From Ilyonectria destructans (taxonomy: Eukaryota > Ascomycota > Sordariomycetes > Hypocreales > Nectriaceae): DNA of 64,000 bases. Shown piece by piece: positions 45,559 through 58,900 of the stretch. How positions within the stretch are numbered: the stretch's first letter is position 1; each line of letters begins with the position of its first letter. The notes under the pieces are model-generated. The model made no database searches. It saw nothing but the letters and a program-made list of their open reading frames with translations, and had not been told where the DNA came from. The translations under genes and the position numbers were made by a program. Location: NCBI GenBank assembly GCA_020740775.1, contig JAHEWK010000002.1, positions 3,038,001 to 3,102,000 of the forward strand, given 5' to 3'.

Positions 45559-46594
45559 GCTGTGGTTGAGCTGCGGTTGAGCTGTGTCTACCACACTTGG
45601 GATAGCAGCGATGGCCATGTACGGCTGACTGTCGGTCATTATCATGGGTTCCTGACAGTCCACGAGAACTTTGGTAACGGCCTTTGGAGGCTTGATTCAT
45701 CACATTGTTGTATCTGAGGTGTAATAGGGAGATCAACCAGTAGAACTCAGTGAGGTGTGTTAGGACCTTGTTGAGAAATATGAAGGGTAGACTCAGAAGG
45801 CGTCTCGGGGTCTAGGTCCAGAGGCTCATCCCCTCAGTATGAGCCGTGAGGCGAGCACGTGAGATCAGGCTCGTCGCTGTAAGAGTCCCGCAATAAAGTA
45901 CCCAATCGAGACGATGATACTATGATGGGGCTTGCAGCTCTGATGCTTGCAGAGGTTTACCAGCAGTCTCCCCTCTCCAGCACTTCGCGACTTTTCACGA
46001 CTAAGAACTTTGTTCGATTCTGCTTTGTCTCGCTTCTTTGGCCGCCCTCGCTCCGTACGAAAGGGCCCTCCACCGTGAAGCTTTGGACAGACACGGCAAT
46101 GCGTAGGCTTGGGCGCCTTCGGGATCATCGCTGGTGAAGGCGGGAACGACGACCTGATAACAGGTTGAGGGAGGGGACAGGAACCAACGTAACTGCGCGG
46201 GTTCCTATCCGGTTGGTTCTGACCGAGTCATGGCCTGACTGAGTTATAGTCAAGGGACTGGCTGATGAGCATCGGATGCGACCAAGACCACCTGAGACGC
46301 CATGAGCTTGGAGATAGCCGCAACGCGAGGGGATGACCCTTAAGGCGCTTCCGGCCAGTTCAAACTAACTGAGAGCAACAGCGAGTCGGACGAGGTTAGC
46401 AATGGTATGGACGAATATCCCGACTTTAGTGAAAACGAATTAGAGGTCGTCACTAGAATCTAGCAGAGCAGTCCCAGCATCTGAGAAGCGTTAACTGAAG
46501 AAACATTCCTCCATTTGTCCAGCATCAATTTGCCACTTCCGAGGTATATAAACGAGGGCGTGTGCAGGAGGTGGGTGGGGCGGTGGTTACCGTA
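45559..46594. other. Spacer, no gene recognised
   Basis: Frames are short and unsupported. The right end is the 3' flank of the membrane-ankyrin gene. Confidence 0.45.
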
Positions 46595-49500
46595 TTATCT
46601 CAGCAGCCGCGCGACGGCCTCATACCCTCCGGCGGCGGCCCCGTGTAGCGGCGTGCGGCCGAACCGGTCCTTGGCCTCCTTATCGGCGCCCCCGTCAAGC
46701 AGCAGCTGCATTACAGCCTCATGCCCTCCGGCGGCGGCCCTATAAAGCGGCGTGCGGCCGCGGTTGTCCTTGGCCTCCTTGTCGGCGCCCCCGTCAAGCA
46801 GCAGCCGCACGACAGCCTCATGCCCTCCATCGACGGCCCTGTGCAGCAGCGTGCAGCCGTCGCGGCCTCTGGCCTCCTTATCGGCGCCCTCGTCAAGCAG
46901 CAGCCGCACTACAGCCTCGTGCCCTCCAGCGGCGGCCAGGTGCAGCGGCGTGCAGCCGTCGCGGCCTCTGGCCTCCTTGTCAGCGCCCTCGTTAAGTAGC
47001 AGCTGCATTACAGCCTTATGCCCTGCGGCAGCGGCCCTGCGCAGCGGCGTGCGGCCGAACCGGTCCTTGGCCTCCTTGTCGGCGCCCTCCTTGAGCAGCA
47101 GCCGCACTACGGCCTCGTGCCCTCCGGCGGCGGCCAGGTGCAGCGGCGTGCGGCCGTCGCCATCCTCGACCTCTGTGTCCTTGTCGAGCAGCAGCTGCGC
47201 CACGGCCTCGTGCCCTCCTCCGGCGGCCCAGTGCAGCGGCGTGCCGCCGAACCGGTCCTTAGCCTCCTTATTAGCTTCTAACTTAATAAGTGTCTCAACA
47301 ACCCGTTTCCTATCTATAATATCATCCACTTCCGCCATCGCCGCCAGATGTAATGGAGTCCTACCATTGTGGTCGCGTACATTGTTGTTCACCCTGTTCC
47401 ATAGATCTTCGACTACATCTGAACGTCCCTTATATGCAGCCCAGAGCAAAGGAGTATTTCCTAGACCATCGACAAGATTGACATCCGCCCCTGCCTCGAT
47501 CAAGGATTGAACCACGCCCCTGTGGCCATGGACTGCTGCGCGATGCAGCGGAGCTAGTCCATCAGTGTCTCGCATGCTAATGTCAGCACCCTCTCGTAGG
47601 AGACTCTGTACGATCGATGCATTATTATTCCAACACGCAAGATGTAATGGTGTCTGTCCACGGATTTCTTGTGCGTTGGCATCAGGTCCGTATGTTAACA
47701 GCGCTTGTAAGGCGTCGAGGGAGCCCCCCGCGGCCGCGTAGTGGAGCGGTGTCCAGTCGAGGATGTCTTTGCCATTTAGGCTAATCTTCTTGGCTTCCTT
47801 TTGAATTCCCCATATATTCTTCTTCTGACTAACGATCCAGTGCAGGTTTGTGAACTGGAGTGCCGTGTCTTCGCCGTGTAGAGGCTCGGCTTCTTGTGCG
47901 AGACCACACTCCCAAGAACGATACTGTGTGTGGTATAAGCCCTTCAGTTTTGCTATGGTGCCTTGATCAGCGGATTTCAGCTCCTCGAGGAGACGCAATC
48001 TCAGCTCGTCTAGCTCGCGGGCGGCTTTGTCCTCAAACTGTTGGGTTTCCCTTAGCTTGATAGCGGCCATGGCCGCCCTCAGATACTCCATCAATATGGC
48101 TGTGGCTTTGGCGGCAATGCTGTCTTGTTTAGGGAAAGTCTTCGTGGTTTGGAAGAGCCATAAGTATGCGTCGCCGGCGTCTTTCCAACGGCCCAACTGC
48201 TCAAGTGGCTGAGCATGCTTTCGCGTCCAGTTAACGATTGTATCGGCTCGTGGAAGTCTGTTCTCTTGGCTCAGTGGTGGAATGATGCTCAAGTAGATCT
48301 CTTCCAGCGTTCCAATTCCAGTGTTTTGGATGTCTTGGGCCATTTTCGAGAGCTGAGCACTGTGCAGTGTAAATGATTGCCACGAGTCACGACTCTCCCC
48401 ATCAGCGTCTGCAGGCCGTACCTCAACTGCACCGGACATCGGCTCCCTCATCGTCTTCGCTGCAGCCCACATGAAGGCGGAGAACATGTACTGGGCGAAC
48501 AAGGTCTGCAAGGGGCTGTATGATTCGGTCGCCAATATCGCTTTCGCCTTCTCTCCATCTCCGGCCGCATCGTCGGAAGCACGTTTGCCGTCGGGTTCTG
48601 AAGGCGGCAGAACTCTGTATCGGCAGGTCTTTGAGAGAGGATCAAAATTCCAGTCAGACCCGAATCCGACAATTCGATGCGTCTCTACCTCAATCGTGCC
48701 GTCCTCACTGGTCGGCTCGTGTTTCTCGATTTCGATGACCCTCGCTGCGCCATCAGGCATCCACCAGTGGAGGTCTCGGTGGAGAGCTGGCGAGTACGAG
48801 CCCAGAAGCCGGAGGCTGTGTTTGGCAAGCGTCCCCTTTGCTCGCAGCCATGCATCGTCATCAGCCGCTGCGTGTTTGCGCCGTTTATGCCTGCCATTCT
48901 CGGTGCTGCTCCTTTTGCTCGCTTGCGACTCCTGGTCAACTGTTTTGGCCATTTCCAGACCTTGCTCTATGTCATGGACGGAATACAGCCATAGCGACAG
49001 TGCTGCTTCAATCTCATCTGAGAATGCCTTCCAGGACCCATCCTGTTGTTCTAATCGGAAATGGATCGGGTCGCCATTGACCTCAAGGGACCAGCCAAGT
49101 TTCTCGGTATGATGGCTAAAGAGAGTGTCCATTGTGATCTCAATGGCCCTCGCGAGCGAGATGGCTTCTGCGGATGCCGGGCCGTGCCAGTCCGCAAGTT
49201 TACCAAGATCCCGCCGTATCTTCATCACCCCGTGAGCTGTCGACCGAGCATGGGAGCCTTGGTACCGGACTGCCATATCCGCATCTTCGCTCGGTTGCTG
49301 TGGGGAATTCAGTCCATTGGTGTTCATGCTTGCGGTAGCCGGGGGAGGTTTCAGCTTCTTGCAGATCACCGGATCTTGGACCGCGGATGTTTTCCAGTCC
49401 CAGCTGCTCTTCTCAGCACCGTCCTCTGCCCAGGGTCTGCTCCGTCTGTCTTCGGTGACTCTGGATACATCCAGCCAGGGAGCTTTCCTGTGATCCACCC

Positions 49501-51036
49501 CAAGAGTCATTGCCAGCCAATCCAATTCGTATCCTTGCATTAGAGGCTGGGACTTTGGAAGCTGTGCAAGGTTGCGACGGACCCAAGCTCTAAGTATGGT
49601 CATCACACCTGTTGCCCCAAGCTGGGCGACGGACGCTGACCAGTGCATACCGCGCAGGCCGATAAACTGCACGATGTAGCCGCCGAGGCAGACCATTGTG
49701 CCGGCGACAGCAGTGACTTCTCCAAGTCCCTCTGCCTGTCCGTTCTGACTTGCACGGCCTTTAAGACTCCGCTTCGGTGCCCTCTGAGACGTCATTAGTA
49801 GGTCTCGCGCGGCGGTGGGGAAAACCGCGAACGACTCAAAAGCCTGATCGCTGACAGTTCCTGATCTCTGCAGCCAGATGACTCGAGCCTGCCTCCCTGG
49901 CACTGGACGGTATATCGTTTCTGACGTACTGCCCTCGACCACGTGGGAACAGATCAGCATGCCTGCTACCAAGAACAACGTACCAGCAGCGGTACACGCA
50001 AAGGCATACTCCGCAACTGGGTTCCCATCCTTGAGGAGCATGAGGCCGGGGTGGTATGTGGCGAACCCGGAGTAGACGAGGACGCCAAACTGAAGAATAG
50101 TGCCGATTGCCGCAACTATGTAGAGCTCTCCCCTGTCAAATCGAGCGTGAACGTTGAGCGTGAGATTTGGTGTATGGGTGTCCGGGTTGTCCGTGTTCCG
50201 AATAATGACCAAAGGGCCGCTGGCATCTTTCCCATGTTCTGTGTCCTGGCCTTGCCGAGCCTTTACGCCAAAGACGTTATCTCGTGTGGTGGGCTCTGAA
50301 AAAAAGTTAGGCAGACGCGATACAGGTGGATGGGGTGACTGACCGTATTTCTCGAGATACTTGTTGTCGCTATGGTTCAACGTCATTGCCACCATCTCTT
50401 GGTCGCTCGTCGATCCCTTGGTGGAATCAGCCTGACTCTGAGGGTTCGACTTCGCCTCTGTACCTTCCCCGCTTCTCGATCCCCTGGTGGAATCAGCCTG
50501 ACTCTGAGGGCTCGAGTTCACCTCTCTATCTTCCCCGCCTTCAGGCAAGAGGATAATGAATTCCCGCATCGGTCCCTCGCCCATTACCCTGACAATCTCG
50601 TGGCCGTTCCAGAGCTCGCACACCTCGTGGGAGGTGGAGGACATCAGCTCGGCCTCGGGGACGGCACGGGGCTCCCTCGCTCTGCCAATGATGGCTTTAA
50701 GCCACGAGGGACCTCCGACCCGGATGGCGCCGACGATGGCGGTAATTATGCCCAGCGGGCCCATTGCCAGGATAACATTGTCGGCCCAGCCCATAGCTTG
50801 GCTCATGTACTGCATGGTAACCCTTTCTCCAAAGAGGGCCAGCAGCCTAGACACGACATACGGTCAGTACTCGGACTGCACCAGGCAAACTGGGACACCT
50901 ACGGGGCTAGGTCGGTGAACAGGTTGTTGGAAAAGTCATCGCCAGAATCCGCGGCGACGCAGGGGACGAGGCAGACTCCGACGAGGAGCTGCAGTAGTTT
51001 GACAGCCAACATTTGGTGTTGGAGGAGCCCGACCAT
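46595..51036 (-). CDS. Large membrane protein with twelve C-terminal ankyrin repeats
   Basis: Exon 1 (51036-50903) encodes a secretory signal or membrane anchor (MLAVKLLQLLVGVCLVPCVA). Exon 2 continues with LFGERVTMQYMSQAMGWADN, AMGPLGIITAIVGAIRVGG and SSTSHEVCELWNG, the N-terminus of a fungal membrane-protein family with variable C-terminal domains. A 48-bp intron (50342-50295; GTCAGT donor, CTAAC, TTTCAG) is likely although it is in frame; spliced length is 1445 residues. Further helices lie at about residues 250-320 and 410-440. The final 420 residues hold twelve ankyrin repeats, of which the last seven are nearly identical 33-residue units (TPLHLAAAGGHEAVVRLLL). Near-identical repeats are a mark of fungal recognition receptors. 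No NACHT domain is seen. Confidence 0.8.
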
Positions 51037-51899
51037 ACTGCCGCTTGTTTGGGTGCTTTCTCGTTCTTCAATGCTCTTGGGCCGAGAGCAGTCGTGGTTT
51101 GGTCGCGCGATAGTTGGACACGACGTCCGGCCTTGTAAGCTTGGAGTGGTCAAGTTCGGTTCGTGGTAGCCTAACGTCGCTGCACCCTCATCATCAGTCG
51201 GTTGGCCCTACTCGAAACCCACGGCGCATGCGGCCTTGGGTCTCCTCATCACATCTGATTTGTCACGTTTAGGCTTAGATAGGTATGGTCCAGTGTTGGT
51301 CGACCGCCTGAGGAACATGGGCTGTCGAGCACTGCACGAATAGCAAGACAGAACCAGATTGCCAACCTAATGGCAGCAGCCACATTTGAACAGCAAGGCG
51401 GCTCGGCGCAAGAAGCGCCGCATGGAGGACAGTTGGCCTGTGTCTATACATGCCAATCAGACTGCTCGAGCAGCTGAGGTATAAAACAAGACCCAGTGAC
51501 CTCCGAGGTGGGACAAGGCGCAAAACACCGGAAACGCGAGCATCGCGTCTGGGAGCACCCGTTTAATGGCAAACGCGACAAGCTTTGGAAAAGCCGCTCA
51601 TAGGGCTGGCATCGTCATCCTGTGACAATTAACTAGACAAGGTCCGAAATGGCTCGCGCCGAGCCGTGCTTCGCGGTCGATCCAAACCAGATTAGGCCGT
51701 CTTCAAATGGTTTGGCCAGTCTGGAGCCGACAACCAAGGCTGTTTAGGTTAGATCGCCAGCGGCGCGAAATAAGAAACCTGCCAATCCGCGATAGTTAGG
51801 GGCATCCTGCAGTATCGCGGGATGCCAGACGCCTGCCAGTAAATAGTGACGCGTCTCAACACAAACGACCCGTGCTTGTCGCTATTGCCCGCGTTGTAC
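51037..51899. other. Intergenic, no gene recognised
   Basis: Promoter side of the membrane-ankyrin gene and the 5' flank of the FunK1 relic. Frames here are short and look random. Confidence 0.45.
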
Positions 51900-53750
51900 T
51901 GCAAAGGAACTCTTCGAGGAGATAAAAAAAAATGCACCTTTCGGGATGTGAAGGGATTCTGGGGCAAGTTCTTCGACCTGGAGCGTTGACGCAAGGCGCA
52001 GAAGGCGATGCTGAAGGGGATGCTGTCAGCGCACAACGGAAAGACATGGACAGAATTCCCGTCTGCGCTCGACGAAAAGGTGGTTTGGGACTGGCTTCGC
52101 TCACTGGAGGAGCGCTTCTTGGCTGATGCACCGCGCAAGCTCCATACGACTACAACCGCCAACCAGTTCAAGGAACGGAAAGGCCAGATGGATCTCTTCT
52201 TTCAGACGCCAGCCCCGGAAGCGAACGGCACCTTCGAGTATAAGCATGTCCTTGTGGTCGGGGAGCAGAAGAAGTCCCACGACACGGGCCGCTTCAAGGC
52301 GACCCTGCTCCAGCTGGCGCGCTATGTGCGCAGCGTCTTTGCGACCAGCCGACGCGCCGGTTCGTCCACGCGTTCTCCCTCCGTGCCTCCACGATGGAGC
52401 TCTGGGTCTTCGACCGGTCTGGGCCGTACACCTCAGGGCCATTCGACATTCACGATGAGCCGGAGAAGTTGGCATGCGCTCTTGTTGGGTATGCTACTAT
52501 AGGTGACGATGCGATGGGCCTGGATATATTCATCGAGCGAGAGAACACGCATCGCTACGTCACACTGGATGACGCAGGCGGCAATGAAACACGGGTCAGG
52601 CTGACGAAGCCAATGGTGAGGCAGCGGGCTATCGTGTGTCGCGGGACTACGTGCTATGCACCGAGATGGCCACGTCGCGAAGTTCTCGTGGGCATCGCAC
52701 AAGCGGAAGCTGGAGGTAGAGCAGCTGAAGCTAGCTGAAGAGCGAGGCGTCAAAGGTGTGGCCAAAGTGGTGGCGCATCGTCGAATCACCACGATTGCGG
52801 ACATGAGGGAGGGCTTGGTGTTTCCGAACCCCCACCGGTTCCGGGACGAGGCCGTTCACTTTGAACATCTTCCGTCGGCCACAGCGGGCGCGAACACATC
52901 TGGCTACAAGCGCAAGTCATCATCCGATCACACGTCCGACAACGCGTCCGGATCCAAGACGCGGCGGTCCGACAGCAAGTCAAAGCTGGCCCAAGAGCTG
53001 AACGGCCAGCTGTCGGTCGGTAAGAACAAGCCGAGTCTGTACACGTCAGGCGAGGACCTGTGGGAGAATAGGATCTATTCCTGCCTTGTCGTCTCGCCAG
53101 CCGGTCGCGTTATCAGTGACTTCAGAACCGCCAAGGAACTGCTGGAGTCAATGCGAGATGCAATCAAGGCACACCAGTCTCTATATACAGCTGGCAATAT
53201 CCTCCACCGCGATATTTCGTCAAATAACATCATCATTAAAGACCCAAAGACGGCGGATGGCTTTCATGGTGTGCTCATCGACCTTGACCTGGCCAAAGTA
53301 AGAGATAGTGGCCCGAGCGGAGCGCGGCACCAGACGGGCACGATGCAGTTCATGGCAGTCGAGATGCTGCGCAGGGCTGATCACACCTACCGCCACGATC
53401 TGGAGTCGTTCTTCTACGTCCTGCTTTGGATATGTGCGCGTCAGTCGTGGAGGAATGGGTTTGCCGGCCCAGGGAGGCCACCTAAGGAGAGCCTTCTTCG
53501 GAGATGGGTAATCGGCAGCTTCAAGTATATTGCGGCTACTAAAGCAGGCGACATGACGGTGGATGGCATTGAGGGGATCATGGGCGAGTTTCCTGAGGGA
53601 TTGGATGCTGTCAAGCCTCTCTGTCTGAGGATCAGGTCGATACTGTTTGGGGACACGGCGAGGATGAGCCTGGGAACCCCCGCGGGAGATCCAGATCAAC
53701 TTTACCAGCCTATTATAACAGCATATATCGAGGCTATCAGCAAGCTGTAG
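51900..53750 (+). pseudogene. FunK1-type fungal protein kinase, broken
   Basis: The fungal-specific FunK1 kinase family. The N-terminal part reads CTFRDVKGFWGKFFDLER, stop (TGA at 51987-51989, probably a former Trp codon), RKAQKAMLKGMLSAHNGKT. The frame shifts near 52340 (canonical TRRFVHAFSLRASTMELWVF is in frame 2) and shifts back near 52655. From there the kinase core is intact: AKFSWASHKRKLEVEQLKL, ILHRDISSNNIII (catalytic loop), VLIDLDLAK (in place of DFG) and QTGTMQFMAVEML. The C-terminus is complete to 53750. So the catalytic half survives and the regulatory half is damaged in three places. It lies beside an Fta2-like relic. Confidence 0.75.
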
Positions 53751-54029
53751 AGGATAGACTGGTTTTTCTGGCGGAGGGATGCTGTTCTCACGGTGTGGAC
53801 AGGCGCTTTGACTTGCACAGGTTTTCATCCCGTTGCCAATGCCTGCTTGGACTTGGCCCACGCCAGGTGCTGCCTCGTCATCTCCATGGCCATTCCAATT
53901 TGGGAGATGGAGCACAGCATCATTCTATTAAAATCAAGTCCGCCATCCTCGGTTTGTAGAGCTGCTTCTTCCACCCATAGCCGCCAACGTGAACAATGTC
54001 TGCGAGATCAACCAGCACTCCGCTCGTTC

Positions 54030-54650
54030 AATTCTTAGCGGACGGCGAGATAGTGGGGCCGAAGCCGGCGAGCCAGAAGAAGCGGTCCACGTCATCCACG
54101 ACAGCCTCGTCGTTCTCGCCCTCCTCGACGACTCGTGAACCAGGGCGATGTAGTTCCTGTCGGACGACATCGACCTCTGGATCTTGGAGACCTTGAAAGA
54201 CGGCGCCTTCAAGTCCAAAGGGAGGCGGCGGAACACGTCGCCGCTGAGCCTCAGCCTGCCGAAACACTTCTGGTGCGTGGCATCGACACAATCGGCACAG
54301 CCTCGGAGCTCCCCGGGCAAGACTGCGCCACACGGCCCTCGTCGGAGAAGGCGTAGATGTTGTTCAGGGCCTCGTTCTGGGTCCGAGGATTCGCGTGGAC
54401 CCGGATCGGCGTTGACTTGACAGCCGCCTGCGCGATGGCTGCCTCCATCATCTGGAGGACGGCAGCGTTCTGCACTCCCGTTGGGCGGCGTAGTAGTGAT
54501 GGAAGTCGGGAGGATCCGTATCCCAGAACTAAGAGAAGGGACCGCTCGTCGGTTTGTCGTCGAGGAATGGCACCTGCATCGCATGCTGCCATACGGGATC
54601 GGGCGTCGGGCCCGTGTGCTGGGTTTGATGGAGTCTCAATGCGCGACTCA
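54030..54650 (-). pseudogene. Second Fta2-like relic
   Basis: Pieces of the same family as 13.35-14.37 kb occur in different frames. FWDTDPPDFHHYYAAQREC follows a TAG near 54530. LQMMEAAIAQAAVKSTPIRV and NNIYAFSDEGR are in a second frame. KCFGRLRLSGDVFRRLPLDL, KAPSFKVSKIQR and NYIALVHE are in another. EEGENDEAVVDDVDRFFWLA is shifted again. At least three frame changes and one stop make it dead. The ATG near 54650 is probably the old start. Confidence 0.6.
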
Positions 54651-54659
54651 TGGTGATTG

Positions 54660-55979
54660 AGGAGAGGTGGTTGTTAGAGAGCTTCTAGGTCCCGGCGTCG
54701 AGTGTAGAGTGCTGGCTGGGGGATTCATCTTATATAGGTGCCTCTCCTCCACACACTCACGAGGGCGAATGTCAGTATCGATAGCAGTCTCGTGCCCCAG
54801 GCCCGGCGGCCGTGGCACGACTTTGACTATGCCACTCTGACAGAAATCTTCTGACGGGACCTCGAGAGGGAGTTATTTTTAGCATAGACCACAACCGGCA
54901 TCGAGGCTTCTTCTGACTACTTAATTTTAGGACGTCCGAAAGTGTCCTGAACATGCCTAATTCCGCCCATTGGATAGATATAAGAAAGCCTTTCACCTGT
55001 GCATATTATGGCAATCCCTTGGCTGGGCTTAGCGGCACCATGATGTTTCTACTCATCTTACTCCTCGCTATCCCTAAAGTCCTGGGCTGGGACATCCAAC
55101 TCGGCGGCCAAGCCGTCAGTTTCCAGCTCCAAGTCAGAACAATCAAGGGCATCGGCTACGTCGAGTTCCAGTCAGATTGTTTCCCTGAACTAGTGACCAT
55201 GCTTCTTCGGTGACGTTCCAATCCTTGTTCTTTCGTGCAGCCATCTCGAATGGCCCGGATCGTATTATGGTAGGTTTGGTTTCCCGATGTAGGGGCACAG
55301 AGAACCCAACTCGAACATCGGGGCATTTTGGGCCAGATGAATCTTATCTTCTGAGGCTTTGGCAAGATCGATAAGGCTGTCCAAAGAAGTCTCTTTGGTC
55401 TTAGCCAGGCTCCGGCAATCAATCGGCGGACTGTCGTAGAAGGCGTGGGCGAATGCATACCATGCGCCTATGAAGCGGATGCCGAAGCCCAACTCATCCA
55501 CGAGCCTTGTCCATTTTCTGCCGCGGGCGAGATATGTATTAAGACTTCGTCGGTGCTGGCTCATAAGGCAGAGCTGCGAATGTATGCAGCGACATAGAAT
55601 GTGCATATACAAGCCTGGTTAAGGCGGAAAGCTGCCTTGCCAGTTCTCTTAATTCCGCGCAACAGCCCAACTCTCAACAGTTGAGCACGCCAAGTCGCTA
55701 GTGGCTGTGTCCCGCGAATGATATGACAGGGCTGGCGAAATGTCTCTTATTCGGACGCCTTGTTTGGATGCCCTAAGTGCTCAGTTGCCTGATGCCTCGC
55801 AGTTCGCCCCTTGGGCTTTTTTGCTTTTTTGAGAGTAGCTTATATACCTACTCCGCTCGCTGTCCTGTTTTGAGATTTCTGTCGGGCTGCAATCGTCCTT
55901 GGCTGATTTAAGCTGAGAACCTTGAAACAGAACCCATTGTATCTCTTTCTCCTTTCCCATTCCATTACGACCAACAAAC
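54660..55979. other. Spacer with unassigned small frames
   Basis: On the plus strand 54953-55213 encodes 86 residues with a hydrophobic leader-like helix (MMFLLILLLAIPKVLGW). On the minus strand 55612-55265 encodes 115 residues (RKWTRLVDELGFGIRFIGAW). Neither has a recognised domain or supported splicing. The last 150 bases are the leader of the next gene. Confidence 0.35.
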
Positions 55980-58900
55980 ATGAAGTGCGGTGTCCGTCAA
56001 GATACTAGTGCTGCTGTGTCCGATGACGCCGATGCCATGGCACCAAAGGGCATCGATGCCGTCATGTTGAGCCAAGAGTCTGCTGGGTAGGTACTTGCTG
56101 GCCTTGTTTCCGCAATCTCTCACTGCGTCAAGTCTACCTGCAATTTACTAACCTCAACGCTGTCCTTGATACTAGCCACCGGGCTACATCGGATATAGGA
56201 AAATGCAATGAAGAGTCGCTTCAGACTCTTCAATCTGATGAGAACATTGCCAAGGACAATGGCAGTTCCGAGAACAACCACGACACGGGCGACACAAAAA
56301 GCCGAACCGATGAAGGCCACACTTGTTGTGGTTGTTGCCATTCATCAAAGGAGGCAGTCCTTGTCACGAAGAGATCCAACTCCAGACAGCAGATAGCCCC
56401 CGACCAAAGAGAGCAGTGGTCTGCGGTATGGGGCGAAAGTCTGCTGTACTCCCAACCCCCGTGGCACCGTGGACGCCGTCTCCGCGTTCCTTTCGCAGAG
56501 TGGATGTTCCACCGCCCCTTCACCCGTGCCATTTCTCTGGACCAGTTGATTGCTGAAGTTAGAGGCATCTACGCCGGCTATTCGATGGTCGAATCGAAAT
56601 GCATAGAGGTGGACGCAACCCAAGCCTCCAAGCACCAAAGACACAGTATCGACGTCATCCCTTTCCTAGATGCGATACCTTGCTCTGTCTTGACTCAGCT
56701 TCAGCGCGGCCATGTCGACCCGGAAGAAATAGTCCGCAATGCCTTGCAATCCTCACTCAGGAGGATCGAGGACATTGTGAAGCAATGCAACGAGGTGCCT
56801 GGGGATGACGCGAACGGCGCTACGTTCTCCTACATCCCCTCTCTTATCTCCCGTGCCTTTGCGATCCGCTCTGGGCCATCGGATTTGGCTCCTCACATCC
56901 CTACCATCGAAGAGAGCCTGCATGGATTCCTGGTTGCTCAGGAATCTCGTACAAAAGAGTCTGCATCGCCCGACAACCAAGCCTTGACCGATGTCACCAC
57001 CAAGACAATGGACGACGAGGGCCGCGCAAAGGTGGCGGTCGGACGGAATGTCCTCGCCGTCGGTCATTACCTGCTCAAAGCTATCGACGAGGCGACGGAG
57101 CAGGCAAAGCACAACATGGCCAACCAGGCCAAGGAAAATGAAGCATGGGAGGCCCAACTCGCAGCCGAGACAGAGGCGAGACTGAATGCTATCTACAGGG
57201 TTTGTGAGTGTTGCAATGCCCGAGACGACGAGGAGGCAAAGCAGAAGAAAGACGACGGGAAGCAATTGCCACTTCCACTCGACAGCCGGCCTTTGGGAGA
57301 TGCAAGTCGATACAAGAAGATCGGCGAAGTCTACTACATGTCTGTTGAGGGCAGGTGGATGAATGTCAGCTTGACCGACGGCCAATACCAGGCTTTGATT
57401 GCCCTCCACGCAGCGGGTATGCACGAGATGCATGACTTCCTCTTGGCATCAGGTCATCCCAAGGCCTCGGCACCACTCAGGCGTTTAGCTGCCAAATACA
57501 ACATGCCTGCGAGACTCTGGAGACACAGTGTGCACGACTTGCTCGAAGTCCTGCGCTTCCGATTGCCCGAAAGTTCGGAACACATGATCCTTGCTATCCT
57601 CAAGTCATACGCAATGATGCAGCTGCTGGGGGAGACCACTGACAGCGGGTATTTCACCATCGAATGCACAGGAGATCTGGCTCGATACAGGTACGTCGGG
57701 TTACCACTTGGCCGATCGATAGATACACTGACAACCTGAATTAGATACGCCATCGAAGACAAAGACACCAGCCTGATGATGCATTGGAAAGGCGTCGCGA
57801 TATGGAAGTACAGTATGGCGTCGGACATGGATGCTACTGCTGGTCGCCTTTACCATCACCTCAGCATTTTGTCCAGGGACAACTACTCAGCACGCTTTTT
57901 CAACATCCTAAAGGCACTGACTGTCAGTCGGCCATTTCCTACGGCGTGGGGTACCATGGCCTCCACCATCCTTACACAATTCGTGGCACCCAAGGGCCAG
58001 ACCTCCACCAAACTGGACGAGGTGCTCTCGTTGGACGAAGACAATCTGTACACAACCATTTCCCGCCTGCTTCTGGCTTCGGCCCCGTCCGAGGACCTAG
58101 AACGGAGTGGCTTCGACACTTGCAAGGAGACTCACCTGCTCGCCTTTGACAGTTTGATCCGGTTTGTCGCTGGACTCGATGACCCAAAGTCGACTCTGCC
58201 TTCTAAGTTGTTTGCCCTGTTCCAGATGTCAATGCAGCCGCAGTATTCCGGTGCTATCATCAACTTAGCCCCATCCTTGGTTGGTCCGGCGTCGCACTAC
58301 GCGGATTCGACTTATTACATCCACGAGAAGACAACCACCGAGGACGCTTCCCACGCGACCCGAGGAGAATATGCCAAGAAGGCTAATGCCACACCCTCCT
58401 CATCAAGAGGCCTATTTGGCTGGGACATGAACAAATCGCTCCCATCTTCCCCCACGCTCGTGGCATCTATCCAGAACTATGCAGTTCGCCCCAGGTATGT
58501 ATCTATAAATCCTGGCCTTTTTCATCGAATCAATCAATCCATACTAACCGGCTGCAGCCCCGAATTAGGTCTTGTACTCTGCCAGTTGCTGCTGCTAGAT
58601 ACGAACTCGGCCGTGGCCGATAGAGCGGCCCAGCTGCTGTCCGTCGTCAACCTTCGTATCCTGGCTAGGCCTGTGACCCATGACATAAAGTTGTGGGAGT
58701 ACTTGCACGTTCTGCTGGTTTTCATGCGCTCCCTGAACACGCGGCCCGACCTAAAGAAGCGCTGTGGCTACGCATTCCACCCGGAGCTGATGGCACCCCT
58801 CCTCAACCTCCTCCTATGCCGACTCAAGGACCGAGGCGGCGATGCCTGGGAGTCGCTGTTCCGACCGGAGTTCCCCATGCTGTGGGTGCCGCTCAACGCC

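Noticed and set aside
46711..47510. Plus-strand open frames opposite the ankyrin array
   Set aside because: They are shadows of the high-GC, 99-bp repeats on the minus strand.
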